NCBI GenBank assembly: GCA_934292725.1
Contig: CAKQXY010000008.1
Span: forward strand, 1 to 64,000
Length of the DNA: 64,000 bases
Reading direction: 5' to 3'
Source: an uncultured Lachnospiraceae bacterium
GTDB taxonomy: Bacteria > Bacillota > Clostridia > Lachnospirales > Lachnospiraceae
Notes under the pieces: model-generated
Seen by the model: only the letters and a program-made list of their open reading frames with translations
Told to the model about the DNA's origin: nothing
The model's database searches: none
In this document: piece after piece, positions 18,144 to 26,433 of the stretch
How the letters are laid out: each line of letters begins with the position of its first letter
How positions within the stretch are numbered: position 1 is the first letter of the stretch
Made by a program: the position numbers and the translations under genes

Positions 18144-19483
18144 GTAGTATCAGTGTAAATTATAAACAGAATGTGCACAGTAATGTCAGTAAAGACAAGT
18201 CAAGAAAAAGTAGTTTGTTTACGATGATTGGCAAGAATGCATCATTGCTCTTGATTGCAATTATGTTCATCGTAGGAGCTGGTATTGCAATCGCTACAAA
18301 GCTTCCTGTTAAGACGGTGATGGCAAACTATTCCTATGATGTATTGGTGATATTGATAATCATGGAACTTTTTACTAACCTGATTGCAGAAACTGGCATT
18401 ATGCAGCTTTTGGCAATTAAAATTGCAGATTTTTCCAAGGGACGAAAGCGGTTGTGCTTGATGATGTTCGGAGGAATGATGTTTTTGATATCTTCTTGTC
18501 TGAATAATATCACGGCGGTCATGATGATTTTACCAATTGTGTTTGTTCTTTTAAAGACGTTAGAAGTAGATAAGAAGTATGTCAGTGTGTTTTTTGCTGC
18601 TATTCTTGCATTGAGCAATACAGGTGGAGCGGCTTCTCCAGTGGGAGACTTCCCAGCCATTGTAATTATGACTAGTGGAATTACATCATTCTTAAGTTAC
18701 CTGACTCATGCTTTCCCTCTTTTTGCAATAACTTCTGCATTTTTGGTAGTGGTTTGGGGACTGCAGGTTAAGCGTGAATCTGATGATGGAGCGGTTAGAA
18801 AATTGGCAATTTCCAACCTGAAAAGCCAGTATAAGAATATTACTGTCCGCTTTGATGTTCTGAAGTTACTTGTAGTTGTTTTTGCCGGCATGTTTCTTGC
18901 ATGGAGTTTTGTGCCACAGGATATTCTTCCGCCAGAGATAATTGCGGTTCTTGGATACGTTATTGCTATGGTAATCTGTTCTGTCAAAGGTGTACGAGTT
19001 GGTCAGACGATGAATTTAAAATCGGTACTCACCATTGCTTCGTTCCTATTTTTGGCACAGGTTATTAGCCAGACTGGTGTGTTAAATCTGGTGGCCGTTT
19101 ATCTTCAGGATAATATTCATAATCCTAAGCTTCTGGTCATGGCAATTATGATTATTACATCAGTGGTTTCTGGCGCATTTAGTGCTGGTCCAGCCGCAGC
19201 AGCAATGATGCCAATCATTATTGAGGTGTGTAATGGTCCGTTGAGTGCGTATTCTGACTGGATTGCGGTCGCTTATGCAGCAGCAATTTGTGCAGGTTCT
19301 TCATTATTTATGTGGTCTGCGACTGCCGGATTTATTCTTTCTGGAAAGGTTAACGATGCACATATTGAGGAAGAAAACGGAGCAAGTATACCTTGGGGTG
19401 TTGGTCAGTATCTGAAATTTGGTTTTGTAAATTATGCTATTCAGATTTCTATCGCATTGGTTGCTATGGCGATTATCCTTTAA
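18140..19483 (+). CDS. Ion transporter superfamily membrane protein (ArsB/NhaD-like) (cargo operon A)
   Basis: A 447-residue integral membrane protein with roughly 11-12 hydrophobic helices. The segment SCLNNITAVMMILPIVFVLL matches the re-entrant N-x-x-T motif of the arsenite/Na+-H+ antiporter (IT) superfamily, and the second half repeats the theme with FSAGPAAAAMMPIIIEV. The substrate cannot be told from sequence. I chose ATG at 18140, preceded by GGAGGGAAG, over ATG at 18128. It is the last gene of operon A; the next structure is the nested stem-loop before array 2. An arsenite or sodium transporter is plausible, but no ars regulator is nearby. Confidence 0.75.
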   Translation: MSSISVNYKQNVHSNVSKDKSRKSSLFTMIGKNASLLLIAIMFIVGAGIAIATKLPVKTVMANYSYDVLVILIIMELFTNLIAETGIMQLLAIKIADFSKGRKRLCLMMFGGMMFLISSCLNNITAVMMILPIVFVLLKTLEVDKKYVSVFFAAILALSNTGGAASPVGDFPAIVIMTSGITSFLSYLTHAFPLFAITSAFLVVVWGLQVKRESDDGAVRKLAISNLKSQYKNITVRFDVLKLLVVVFAGMFLAWSFVPQDILPPEIIAVLGYVIAMVICSVKGVRVGQTMNLKSVLTIASFLFLAQVISQTGVLNLVAVYLQDNIHNPKLLVMAIMIITSVVSGAFSAGPAAAAMMPIIIEVCNGPLSAYSDWIAVAYAAAICAGSSLFMWSATAGFILSGKVNDAHIEEENGASIPWGVGQYLKFGFVNYAIQISIALVAMAIIL

Positions 19484-19579
19484 CAGATCATCATGTTTAG
19501 TTTTAGGTTAATGCTGAATATCCAAGTATACTGATATTAAGGGCAAAGAAAGTCTGCCTTTGATCTCTAGTATATAAAT

Positions 19580-19679
19580 AAAAGTGGGTCAACCTATCCC
19601 CTAAATTGGTAAAATTAAGAGAATGCCTAAAACAGGGCATTTCCGAGGGGGATTTTTTAGTCGGTTGACCCACTTTTTT
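19580..19679 (+). other. Nested stem-loop element before array 2 (copy 2 of 3)
   Basis: Nearly identical to the element at 13980, including the outer GTGGGTCAACC/GGTTGACCCAC stem and the ATCCCC/GGGGAT pair; the inner loop differs by a few bases (AATGCC-TAAAACAG-GGCATT). The preceding ~30 bases (AAAGAAAGTCTGCC to CTAGTATATA) are also shared with copy 1. It separates operon A from array 2. Confidence 0.8.
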
Positions 19680-19689
19680 GTCAAAAAGC

Positions 19690-19718
19690 TTGAATATAGC
19701 CATCAGAAGTGATAAGAT
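19690..19718 (+). promoter_or_regulatory. Leader promoter of CRISPR array 2
   Basis: TTGAAT (19690-19695), 17 bases, TAAGAT (19713-19718), identical to the array 1 promoter and 27 bases before the first repeat. Confidence 0.75.
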
Positions 19719-19745
19719 TAAATAAAAAATGGCGAAAATGCTATT

Positions 19746-20313
19746 GTGAGAAAAGCCCGATATAGAGGGCAATCACTGTTCAAATTAGTCTATTATTTTT
19801 AAGACTAATTCCTCTGAATTCGGATAAGTGAGAAAAGCCCGATATAGAGGGCAATCACCTGCCAAGGAAGCTCATGAGCTCTTCAATACGTTTTGTGAGA
19901 AAAGCCCGATATAGAGGGCAATCACAAATTGTACTTTAACTGCAAAAAAATATTGGACTTGTAATAGTTGTGAGAAAAGCCTGATATAGAGGGCAATCAC
20001 TTTCTTTTAAGTTTCTTTTTTTCTTCACCATTTGTGTGAGAAAAGCCCGATATAGAGGGCAATCACACTTTCTTAGTCATCAAGTTGTGCTACTTCATTC
20101 AAGAAGTCCTCCAACTTGATCTTATCTTGTGAGAAAAGCCCGATATAGAGGGCAATCACACTCTTAATTACCCTAAAGACTTCTTGATTTCCTTGATTTT
20201 AACTAACATGTGAGAAAAGCCCGATATAGGAGGCAATCACTTTTCAGTCTGCATTGTTATTCTTGTCCTTCTTGTTTTTCATGTGAGAAAAGCCCGTGCG
20301 TAAGGCGGTAGGG
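19746..20313 (+). CRISPR. CRISPR array 2: seven repeats plus a degenerate terminal repeat, seven spacers
   Basis: Same 31-nt repeat as array 1. Repeats start at 19746, 19828, 19895, 19970 (one change, GCCTG), 20036, 20129, 20210 (GGAGGC in the 3' stem) and 20283 (degenerate, ending GTAAGGCGGTAGGG). Spacer lengths are 51, 36, 44, 35, 62, 50 and 42. The complements of spacers 5, 6 and 7 read DKIKLEDFLNEVAQLDD-stop, MLVKIKEIKKSLG-stop and MKNKKDKNNNAD-stop. Spacers differ completely from those of array 1, so array 2 is not a recent copy with its content. Confidence 0.97.
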
Positions 20314-20320
20314 AAAGTGC

Positions 20321-20445
20321 AATAACAACAAAAATGGTAAATGGGAAAATGGTGGTAATAATCAAGGAAAGAAGCTGTATAAGGAAAAGCCGTATTCGGA
20401 TCGCATCACCTAAAATTCATTTACGGGGATTAAATGGAATAAAAA
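20321..20445 (+). pseudogene. Degenerate cas13a 3' end between array 2 and cas2
   Basis: Encodes KNGKWENGGNNQGKKLYKEK and SDRIT, then a TAA stop in place of the Trp codon, then NSFTGIKWN, matching the Cas13a C-terminal tail. It runs straight into the cas2 ATG, so cas2 originally followed a cas13a gene with almost no gap. Confidence 0.85.
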
Positions 20446-20706
20446 ATGTTTGTGATAGTAACCTATGATGTGGCTCAAAAACGAGTAACAAAGACGATGA
20501 AAGTCTGCAGGAAATATCTGAAACATGTGCAAAATTCTGTTTTTGAAGGTATGATTACAGAAGGAAAGTTAAAACAATTAAAGCATGAATTGCAAAAGAT
20601 TATTGTGCCTACGGACGATAGTATCTGCATTTATGAAATTCAGAATATAAAGTATACACGGAAGGAGTCTATAGGTGTCATAAGGCATGAAGATAACATC
20701 TTATAG
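20446..20706 (+). CDS. cas2: CRISPR adaptation nuclease Cas2
   Basis: An 86-residue protein with the Cas2 ferredoxin-like pattern: MFVIVTYDV with the metal-binding Asp at residue 8, KVCRKYLKHVQNSVFEGMIT after it, and the C-terminal strand IYEIQNI. In adaptation complexes Cas2 forms the central dimer that bridges two Cas1 dimers for spacer integration. No cas1 lies in the window, so this Cas2 would depend on a Cas1 elsewhere or be non-functional. It follows the cas13a-tail remnant directly with a weak ribosome binding site (GGAAT) and precedes the RT by 12 bases. Confidence 0.93.
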   Translation: MFVIVTYDVAQKRVTKTMKVCRKYLKHVQNSVFEGMITEGKLKQLKHELQKIIVPTDDSICIYEIQNIKYTRKESIGVIRHEDNIL

Positions 20707-20718
20707 TGAGGAATCGCG

Positions 20719-21588
20719 GTGATTTTTAACAAAGAAAATTTGGAAGAATCGGTTAACCGACTTTTGTCTAAACCGAACAATTGTGGTATAGATGGAATAT
20801 TGGTAAGCGAGTTTGCAGATTATTGGAAATTAAACGAAGAAAAAATACTTTCTCTCCTCAGAGAGGGAAAGTATAAGCCTTCGGAGGTGTTGTTGGAGGA
20901 GGTGATCTTTAAAAACGGTAAGAAAAGATTGATTTCAAAATATACATGCACCGATCGAGTCATTCAGGATGTTTTGAAAAACAAAGTAATGACATTTTAC
21001 AAAGAAAAATTTTCAAAGTATTCATTTGCTTATATACCAAACCGAGGAGTCCAGGAGGCAGTTCTATATGCAGCGGATCTTATTGCTTCGGGGAAAAAAT
21101 TCGTGGCAGAAATAGACGTGAAAGACTTTTTTGAAAATATAAACTTGCAAAAGTTGGAGAATTTTTTGCAGAAAGAGGTCTTTGAAGAAGTAGAGAAAAA
21201 GCTTATTCACGATTATTTGTACGCTTGGATCATCATTGATGGAAGAAAAGAAAGAAAATCAGTTGGTCTTGTACAGGGTAGCCCAATGAGTCCGGTTTTC
21301 AGCAATGTATATATGATGGATTTTGATTTATATATGGAATCGAAATATAGCTTTTGTCGTTTCACGGACAATATCAATGTCTACTGTAATACAGAGGAAG
21401 AGGCGCAAAAAGCTTTTGCAGATGTAAATGATTATTTTGAGACAAAACTGAGTCTTAAAATAAATCAAAAAAAGAGTGGTGTTCATCCAGCAATTACACG
21501 AATGTTTCTGGGATATGAATTTAGGCGAGATAAAACGGCAAAGGCAGTTACAGCCATAAAGGTGAAAAAAGAAATGCGAATACTATGA
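20719..21588 (+). CDS. CRISPR-associated reverse transcriptase, truncated before any Cas1 domain
   Basis: A 289-residue group II-intron-like RT. Visible motifs: RVIQDVLKNKV (RT1), AYIPNRGVQEAV (RT2), VAEIDVKDFFENI with the first catalytic Asp (RT3), VGLVQGSPMSPVFSNVYMMD (RT4), CRFTDNINVYC where Y/F-x-D-D is expected (RT5), and FLGYEF (RT7). The second Asp of RT5 is Asn, which would be expected to impair polymerisation unless this lineage tolerates it. RTs beside cas2 and cas1 acquire spacers from RNA, and RT-Cas1 fusions are reported for some type VI-A loci. Here the gene ends right after RT7 in KKEMRIL, at a terminator, where a fused Cas1 would begin. GTG start at 20719 after a GTGAGG site. 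Confidence 0.88.
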   Translation: MIFNKENLEESVNRLLSKPNNCGIDGILVSEFADYWKLNEEKILSLLREGKYKPSEVLLEEVIFKNGKKRLISKYTCTDRVIQDVLKNKVMTFYKEKFSKYSFAYIPNRGVQEAVLYAADLIASGKKFVAEIDVKDFFENINLQKLENFLQKEVFEEVEKKLIHDYLYAWIIIDGRKERKSVGLVQGSPMSPVFSNVYMMDFDLYMESKYSFCRFTDNINVYCNTEEEAQKAFADVNDYFETKLSLKINQKKSGVHPAITRMFLGYEFRRDKTAKAVTAIKVKKEMRIL

Positions 21589-21640
21589 AAAGAAAGACTT
21601 TGCTACATTTGCAAAAAAAATGCAGCAAGGTCTTTCTTTT
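21588..21640 (+). terminator. Terminator after the reverse transcriptase, module 2
   Basis: Same AAAAGAAAGACTTTGCT ... AGCAAGGTCTTTCTTTT hairpin as in module 1, starting at the RT stop codon and followed by a T-rich tail. Confidence 0.8.
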
Positions 21641-21686
21641 AACCCTTTTTTCCAGTATGAAACGGAAAACATAAGAAAAAGTGGCG

Positions 21687-21844
21687 TATACTGTATTTGT
21701 ACCTCAGAAATGAAGTGTGCCGCCTGGTGGCTGAGGCGTAGAGTTCAGTGGACAGCGACCGTAAAACGGCTAAAGATTTTCGGGGGGAGAAACACCAACG
21801 TGTTAATTGTGTAGTAATTGTTGCAAAGAATGGGAGGAATGTTG
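21687..21844 (+). promoter_or_regulatory. Conserved 5'-UTR-like segment before cargo operon B (copy 2 of 3)
   Basis: TATACT (21687-21692), then the shared core at 21738-21774 with the ACCGT-AAA-ACGGC hairpin, ending at GGGAGG before the first cargo gene. One frame stays open through most of it, but copy-to-copy conservation is at the base level and that frame is broken at different places, so I treat it as untranslated. Confidence 0.7.
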
Positions 21845-23131
21845 ATGGACAAGGAAGAGAGAATGATTCTTGGAAACGATTGTATTTATAGTGGAAATAC
21901 GAAGGAAACTGGATTAAACCGTAATGTTCTGATAGTGGGTGGAACTGGAAGTGGTAAAACAAAGTCATTTGTTGAACCGACTCTTATGGAAGCATTGAGA
22001 GTGCAAAAGCCTAACAATAAGTGCGTAATTCTTACCAAAAGAGATATTGCAGATAGATACATATCCTTGTATCAGAAAGCTGGATTCACGGTGTATGATT
22101 TGGACTTTTCAAATCCTGAAAAAGGAAATTGTTGCTATGACCCGCTAGCTTATGTCAAATCTGAAGAAGATATTTCTGATCTAGCGAATGCAATTGTTAT
22201 GGCAAACGAGAGAAAAGAACATAGTAATGCAGATCCTTTTTGGGATGAAGGTTCTGAACAATTACTTGGTGCAGAAATAGGAGCAACGTTGATTACGAAG
22301 GATAAACCAACATTTGCAGATGTACTTGATCTTCATTTTAGCTTAAAGATTGAAGAATCAGGTTGCGGAATTACCACATCACTAGATTCACTTTTTAGAA
22401 AAATTGAGAAGGCAGCACCTGATTGTTATACAATCACATGCTGGAAGACTTTTAACGAGGCAGCGCCTAAAACGGCTAAATCTATTTATGTGTCTATGAA
22501 TCCAACGTTAAGAGCATTTACAACGAGTATAAGAAATAGTATGAGAACCAAGCCACATATTGATTTTAATAAGTTTGCCAGTGAAAAATCTATCCTTTTT
22601 ATTACAACAAGTCCAGTAAAAAAGGCACTTCATGGGTTAGCAAATATTTTTGTATCTCAAGCCATTTCGGAATTATTTGCAATTGCAGACGAAAGTGAAA
22701 CAGGAACTTTGCAAAATCCTACTGATATCATCTTTGATGACTTCGCAACTGGAGCAAAGGTCAGTGGTATGCCCGAAAAGCTGAGTATTTGTAGAGCTAA
22801 AGGAATTGCTTTTTTAGGTATCCTGCTTCAGTCAGAGAGTCAGTTAAAACGAATGTATGGTGAATACGAATCTGTTGAAATTATCGATAACTGTGATACA
22901 TATGTGTTTTTTGGCGGAAACAACTATGAAACAGCGAAAGCTCTCAGTTTAAAAATGAATGTTCCATTAGATGAAGTATTAAATCTCCCTGTGGGACGCA
23001 CGATTGTGTTTAGGCGAGGGCAGAAACCAGTATTTTCTACAAGATATGATACTTTCAATGATGAATTCTATAAGAAAATTATTCAGTCACATGGAGACAG
23101 AAAAAAGGATCAGCGTTTGAAAGATCGTTGA
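21845..23131 (+). CDS. VirD4/TraG-like conjugation coupling ATPase (cargo operon B)
   Basis: A 428-residue P-loop ATPase of the type IV coupling protein family. Walker A GGTGSGKTKSF lies near residue 31, followed by FVEPTLMEA; Walker B-like DIIFDDFATGAK lies near residue 296, and LLQSESQLKRMYGEYESVEIIDNCD is typical of VirD4/TraG. These hexameric ATPases pump DNA or protein through type IV secretion channels. Unlike full TraG it has no N-terminal membrane segments. ATG at 21845 after GGGAGG. It opens an operon with four small membrane or linker proteins and a second such ATPase, but with no relaxase and no VirB4. Confidence 0.85.
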   Translation: MDKEERMILGNDCIYSGNTKETGLNRNVLIVGGTGSGKTKSFVEPTLMEALRVQKPNNKCVILTKRDIADRYISLYQKAGFTVYDLDFSNPEKGNCCYDPLAYVKSEEDISDLANAIVMANERKEHSNADPFWDEGSEQLLGAEIGATLITKDKPTFADVLDLHFSLKIEESGCGITTSLDSLFRKIEKAAPDCYTITCWKTFNEAAPKTAKSIYVSMNPTLRAFTTSIRNSMRTKPHIDFNKFASEKSILFITTSPVKKALHGLANIFVSQAISELFAIADESETGTLQNPTDIIFDDFATGAKVSGMPEKLSICRAKGIAFLGILLQSESQLKRMYGEYESVEIIDNCDTYVFFGGNNYETAKALSLKMNVPLDEVLNLPVGRTIVFRRGQKPVFSTRYDTFNDEFYKKIIQSHGDRKKDQRLKDR

Positions 23132-23156
23132 TCAAATGGAAGAGGAGGGAATTTTA

Positions 23157-23519
23157 ATGAATGCAGTACTTCAGACAATTACAAATACAATTATCAACTA
23201 TGATATCAATATCGTAGGACCCCCTGAAGGAACAAGAGATATGTTTGCCTATACAGGGTATAAACTTTTAAAAGCGTTAAAATCAATTCACCCTGATCTA
23301 GAAAAAACAATACTTGATTGGGCAATTAGTATTGGAACTGGGCGTGCTTCCTTTTTCCTATTGTTTATTGGATTTATAGCGTTTGAAACAAGATTGGAAT
23401 ACATTGATAACCCAAGAGCAACCAAAATCTTAGGAACGATAGAAGCCATATTTGTTGGAGTTATGTTCGCGTTATTTGCGATATATGCCGCGTATAACAA
23501 TGGCGTACTCCCTAAATAA
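23157..23519 (+). CDS. Small membrane protein, 120 aa (cargo operon B)
   Basis: Two clear hydrophobic segments lie in the second half (SFFLLFIGFIAFETRL and IEAIFVGVMFALFAIYAAY), after a soluble N-terminal ~60 residues. I do not recognise the family; small hydrophobic proteins of this kind occur in type IV secretion clusters as channel or pilin-like components. ATG at 23157 after GAGGAGGG is chosen over the upstream in-frame start at 23136, which lacks a ribosome binding site. Confidence 0.65.
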   Translation: MNAVLQTITNTIINYDINIVGPPEGTRDMFAYTGYKLLKALKSIHPDLEKTILDWAISIGTGRASFFLLFIGFIAFETRLEYIDNPRATKILGTIEAIFVGVMFALFAIYAAYNNGVLPK

Positions 23520-23587
23520 GAAATTTTGTGTGGGGAGAAAAGTAAATATCAGGACATCGACTCGAATTGGAAAGGAGGAAACCCTAG

Positions 23588-23890
23588 ATGCAGATTTTCA
23601 TTTTGGGTGGAGTTAGAATTTTCGTTTGTATAGCAGCACTTATTGCATCCACAATCATTATGATTCGGAGTGAGCGAAAAATAATACGATGTTTATCGAC
23701 GGTACTGGCAGTATTGGCATGCTGGTTTAGTGAAGAAATTACAATATTTATTCTTATGGTACTTGCCATGCTCATTATAGGTACTTTGTGGGTAATATTT
23801 GCCGGAATTATAGTGTTAATTTTCGCAAGCATTATATTTTTCCTTATAATATCTCCAATTGTCGCATTGGTTCGTAAAATTTTTCATTAA
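23588..23890 (+). CDS. Small membrane protein, 100 aa (cargo operon B)
   Basis: Almost entirely hydrophobic, with about three membrane helices (VRIFVCIAALIASTIIMI; LSTVLAVLACWF; LAMLIIGTLWVIFAGIIVLI through SPIVAL). No family recognised. A GGAAAGGAGG ribosome binding site precedes the ATG. It is the second of three membrane proteins between the two coupling-type ATPases, suggesting that a membrane complex is assembled. Confidence 0.6.
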   Translation: MQIFILGGVRIFVCIAALIASTIIMIRSERKIIRCLSTVLAVLACWFSEEITIFILMVLAMLIIGTLWVIFAGIIVLIFASIIFFLIISPIVALVRKIFH

Positions 23891-23910
23891 ATAATTAGGA
23901 GGAAACACAT

Positions 23911-24309
23911 ATGCCTCATGATGTTGAATTTATCTTCAAAATTATCGATTTCTTGTCAATTCTCATGATTGTCGTTGCATTTATATTGATAAACTATACT
24001 GATATTGGTCAAGAGATTGGTTCCAAAATTAGCAAATATATTTTTAAGGACACTGAAAAAAATACATTTCATTTCCCGTCTAGAAATGGATACCTGTATA
24101 ACGTTTTGAATTGCAAAAATAATGAAAATGAAAGGTTTGTTGTTTATATTCTAAAAAAGGGAAAAAGAAAATTCTATGTTTATCTCGTAAAAGGTGACCG
24201 ATATCCCAGCATTGATTTGAGAAGAAACAGGTTTGGAAAATATTTCCTTATAAAGTGCAAAACAGAAGGAGAAGCAGAGTCAATAATTGATGATGTATTC
24301 AGAAAGTGA
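23911..24309 (+). CDS. Single-pass membrane protein, 132 aa (cargo operon B)
   Basis: One N-terminal membrane helix (IIDFLSILMIVVAFILINY) is followed by a basic ~95-residue cytoplasmic or external domain with alternating strands (ERFVVYILKKGKRKFYVYLV). No family recognised. Ribosome binding site AGGAGG. Its stop codon lies nine bases before the next gene. Confidence 0.6.
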   Translation: MPHDVEFIFKIIDFLSILMIVVAFILINYTDIGQEIGSKISKYIFKDTEKNTFHFPSRNGYLYNVLNCKNNENERFVVYILKKGKRKFYVYLVKGDRYPSIDLRRNRFGKYFLIKCKTEGEAESIIDDVFRK

Positions 24310-24317
24310 GGGTATAT

Positions 24318-25091
24318 ATGAGCAATTATTTCGATAATCAGCAAAAATGGAGCTGGGATATTGACAAAGATCATGTTGTAGTTACAACTGATCATGGCTC
24401 CCATACGCATTCTTTGGAAGTTACAAGAATACCAATAGGTGACATGGTAGCAAATACTGGACAGGTCATGGGAAATATACATAGATCGGTTCCCCATGAC
24501 TTCAAATCGCCAGAAAAGAAGGCACAAATGAATAACAATAATTTTAAAGAAAGTCTTAAAGTTGATGCCGAGACGCAGGCAAGACTGCTCAATGTCTCAA
24601 AAGAACATCAAAGCAGTACTAGCAAAAAAACGAGTGATGATTTAGGTGGACGTGAAAGAGGTGATGAAGGACCACAAAATCACGGTCGAGATTCAGACTT
24701 TAAAGGAGTGGAAAAGACAAAAGTACAATCTATGCAGTTAGGAAAGTTAAGTGCGAATTCTAATCCAAGTAAAGTAAATTCTATGCAGTTAGGCGCTCTG
24801 GCACGTTTAGGTAAAAATAGTGAGACTATTAGTAATTCCGCTAAGGCAAATGTAAATATAGCAATGAGAGGTGAACATAGCCATGCGGCTATTGGAAATA
24901 GTTCTAGTAATAGTCGCGGTAATTCTAATGGTAGTCATAGTAGCTCTACTGGTGGACACGGTGGCAGTCACAGCGGTGTATCCGGCAGTCACAGCAGCTC
25001 ATCTGGTGGACACAGTGGCGCGTCTGGCGGCCATGGTGGTTCGTCTGGCGGTCACGGTGGAATAGCTAGCGGCCATGGCGGTCATAAATAG
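24318..25091 (+). CDS. Hypothetical protein with Gly/Ser/His-rich C-terminal tail, 257 aa (cargo operon B)
   Basis: The N-terminal part is soluble and polar (WSWDIDKDHVVVTTDHGSHT). Two copies of VQSMQLGKLS / VNSMQLGALA lie near residues 140-160, and the last ~65 residues are a low-complexity run of S, G and H (repeats such as GGHGGS and SGSHSSS), likely disordered and possibly metal-binding. No signal peptide. ATG at 24318 after GTGAGGG. Low-complexity tails in secretion clusters are sometimes substrates or plugs, which is speculation here. Confidence 0.6.
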   Translation: MSNYFDNQQKWSWDIDKDHVVVTTDHGSHTHSLEVTRIPIGDMVANTGQVMGNIHRSVPHDFKSPEKKAQMNNNNFKESLKVDAETQARLLNVSKEHQSSTSKKTSDDLGGRERGDEGPQNHGRDSDFKGVEKTKVQSMQLGKLSANSNPSKVNSMQLGALARLGKNSETISNSAKANVNIAMRGEHSHAAIGNSSSNSRGNSNGSHSSSTGGHGGSHSGVSGSHSSSSGGHSGASGGHGGSSGGHGGIASGHGGHK

Positions 25092-25104
25092 GAGGTGAAG
25101 CAGA

Positions 25105-26433
25105 ATGAAAAAATTAATATCTGGAAATAAAATGTTAGATTGTGTTCCGGCAGAATGTAATGTAACGGGAAGAGGACCAATTGTACAACTCAAAAATCAT
25201 TTGGTTTTAGATGATGGAAATTGTTTTGAATCACCTACACTTGTACTTGGAAATGTAGGCACAGGAAAAACTAGTTTTTTGTTAGAAGTCGCAGACGAAG
25301 TTTTCTCCTTCGCAGAAAAGTCACACGATAATGTGGTGTGCTTCTGTGCGAAGCCAGAGATGCTTCGTTATGCAAGACCCGGTGATATTGTAATCAGTAC
25401 GACGAGTACCGATCCTAAGTCTTGCTGGAACATTTTCGAAGAGCTAAATGCGGCAAAAGATCCAGAACTTACACTACGAGAAATTTCGATGGAACTCTTC
25501 TCTGATGCTGAAGAAAAAACAATGCAGCCATTTTTTCCGCAGGCGGCTCGAGATATATTCTTTAAAACGTGCAAATATATGTTTGACTACAGCAGATTCG
25601 TAGATGAGAATGCGCACTATTCAAATTCAGATTTAGTAGAATTTCTAGAAAGACCCATTTATGGAACAGGTGAACTATATGGATGGATCGAGTTAGAAAA
25701 ATTGGAACCAAAGTATTTTGGTATGCTCCGCGACTATTTAGGTGAAGCTTCTGAACAGGGATTTGCGTGTATAGCTGAACTGCGAACGCTTATTAGTCGA
25801 GTGTTTTATGGAAGTTTTGCATCTGATAGTGGAACTTTCTCAGCTATTAAAGCACTAAAGGAAGGCGGAGCACGCATTTTCCTTTATTTAAATTATGGTG
25901 ATTCAGCAAATGGGACTCTTCAAATCTTCAAAATCCTATTGGATCTGCTTCTAAAAGCTTCAATGCAGAGTGATATGACACACAAGACATGGTTTATGTT
26001 AGATGAGGGTTCTCAATTAAAGTCACAAGTCTTAGTTGATGCACTTTCTTTGGGGCGAGATCCAACTGGCAATGGAAAAGCTGGAATTCGAGTCCTAATG
26101 GCTTTACAATCGGCTAAGCTTATGACACGGCATTATACCCAACAGGAAGCCGAGGTGTTATTATCACTTTTTCCAAATGTAATATCATTCAGAGTATCTG
26201 ATTCTTTTAGCAGAGCTATTATAGCTGATCGATATGGAAAGGCTCTCTACAATTATACATATGCTAATAACACAACAGACGGAGATCATTGTATCATGGA
26301 GGATGTAATCTCAGACTATGAATTCAGTAAAGTTATAGAAAAGGGACAGGCAATAATGAGTATCCCTGGTGTTAGCGAACATCCATTTTTCTATAATGGT
26401 TATCAGAAACGGGAGGAGAATGAAAATTCATGA
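25105..26433 (+). CDS. Second TraG/TraD-like ATPase, 442 aa (cargo operon B)
   Basis: A P-loop ATPase with Walker A LVLGNVGTGKTSF near residue 46 and Walker B-like TWFMLDEGSQLKS near residue 293, the latter followed by LMALQSAKLMTRHYTQQEAE, as in TraD/TraG coupling proteins. It also shares with the first ATPase the region between the nucleotide motifs (DPKSCWNIFEELNAAKDPEL). Two coupling-type ATPases in one operon are unusual; one might pump and the other assemble, or they may form a mixed ring. Ribosome binding site GGAGGTG; it overlaps the next gene by four bases (ATGA). Confidence 0.8.
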   Translation: MKKLISGNKMLDCVPAECNVTGRGPIVQLKNHLVLDDGNCFESPTLVLGNVGTGKTSFLLEVADEVFSFAEKSHDNVVCFCAKPEMLRYARPGDIVISTTSTDPKSCWNIFEELNAAKDPELTLREISMELFSDAEEKTMQPFFPQAARDIFFKTCKYMFDYSRFVDENAHYSNSDLVEFLERPIYGTGELYGWIELEKLEPKYFGMLRDYLGEASEQGFACIAELRTLISRVFYGSFASDSGTFSAIKALKEGGARIFLYLNYGDSANGTLQIFKILLDLLLKASMQSDMTHKTWFMLDEGSQLKSQVLVDALSLGRDPTGNGKAGIRVLMALQSAKLMTRHYTQQEAEVLLSLFPNVISFRVSDSFSRAIIADRYGKALYNYTYANNTTDGDHCIMEDVISDYEFSKVIEKGQAIMSIPGVSEHPFFYNGYQKREENENS

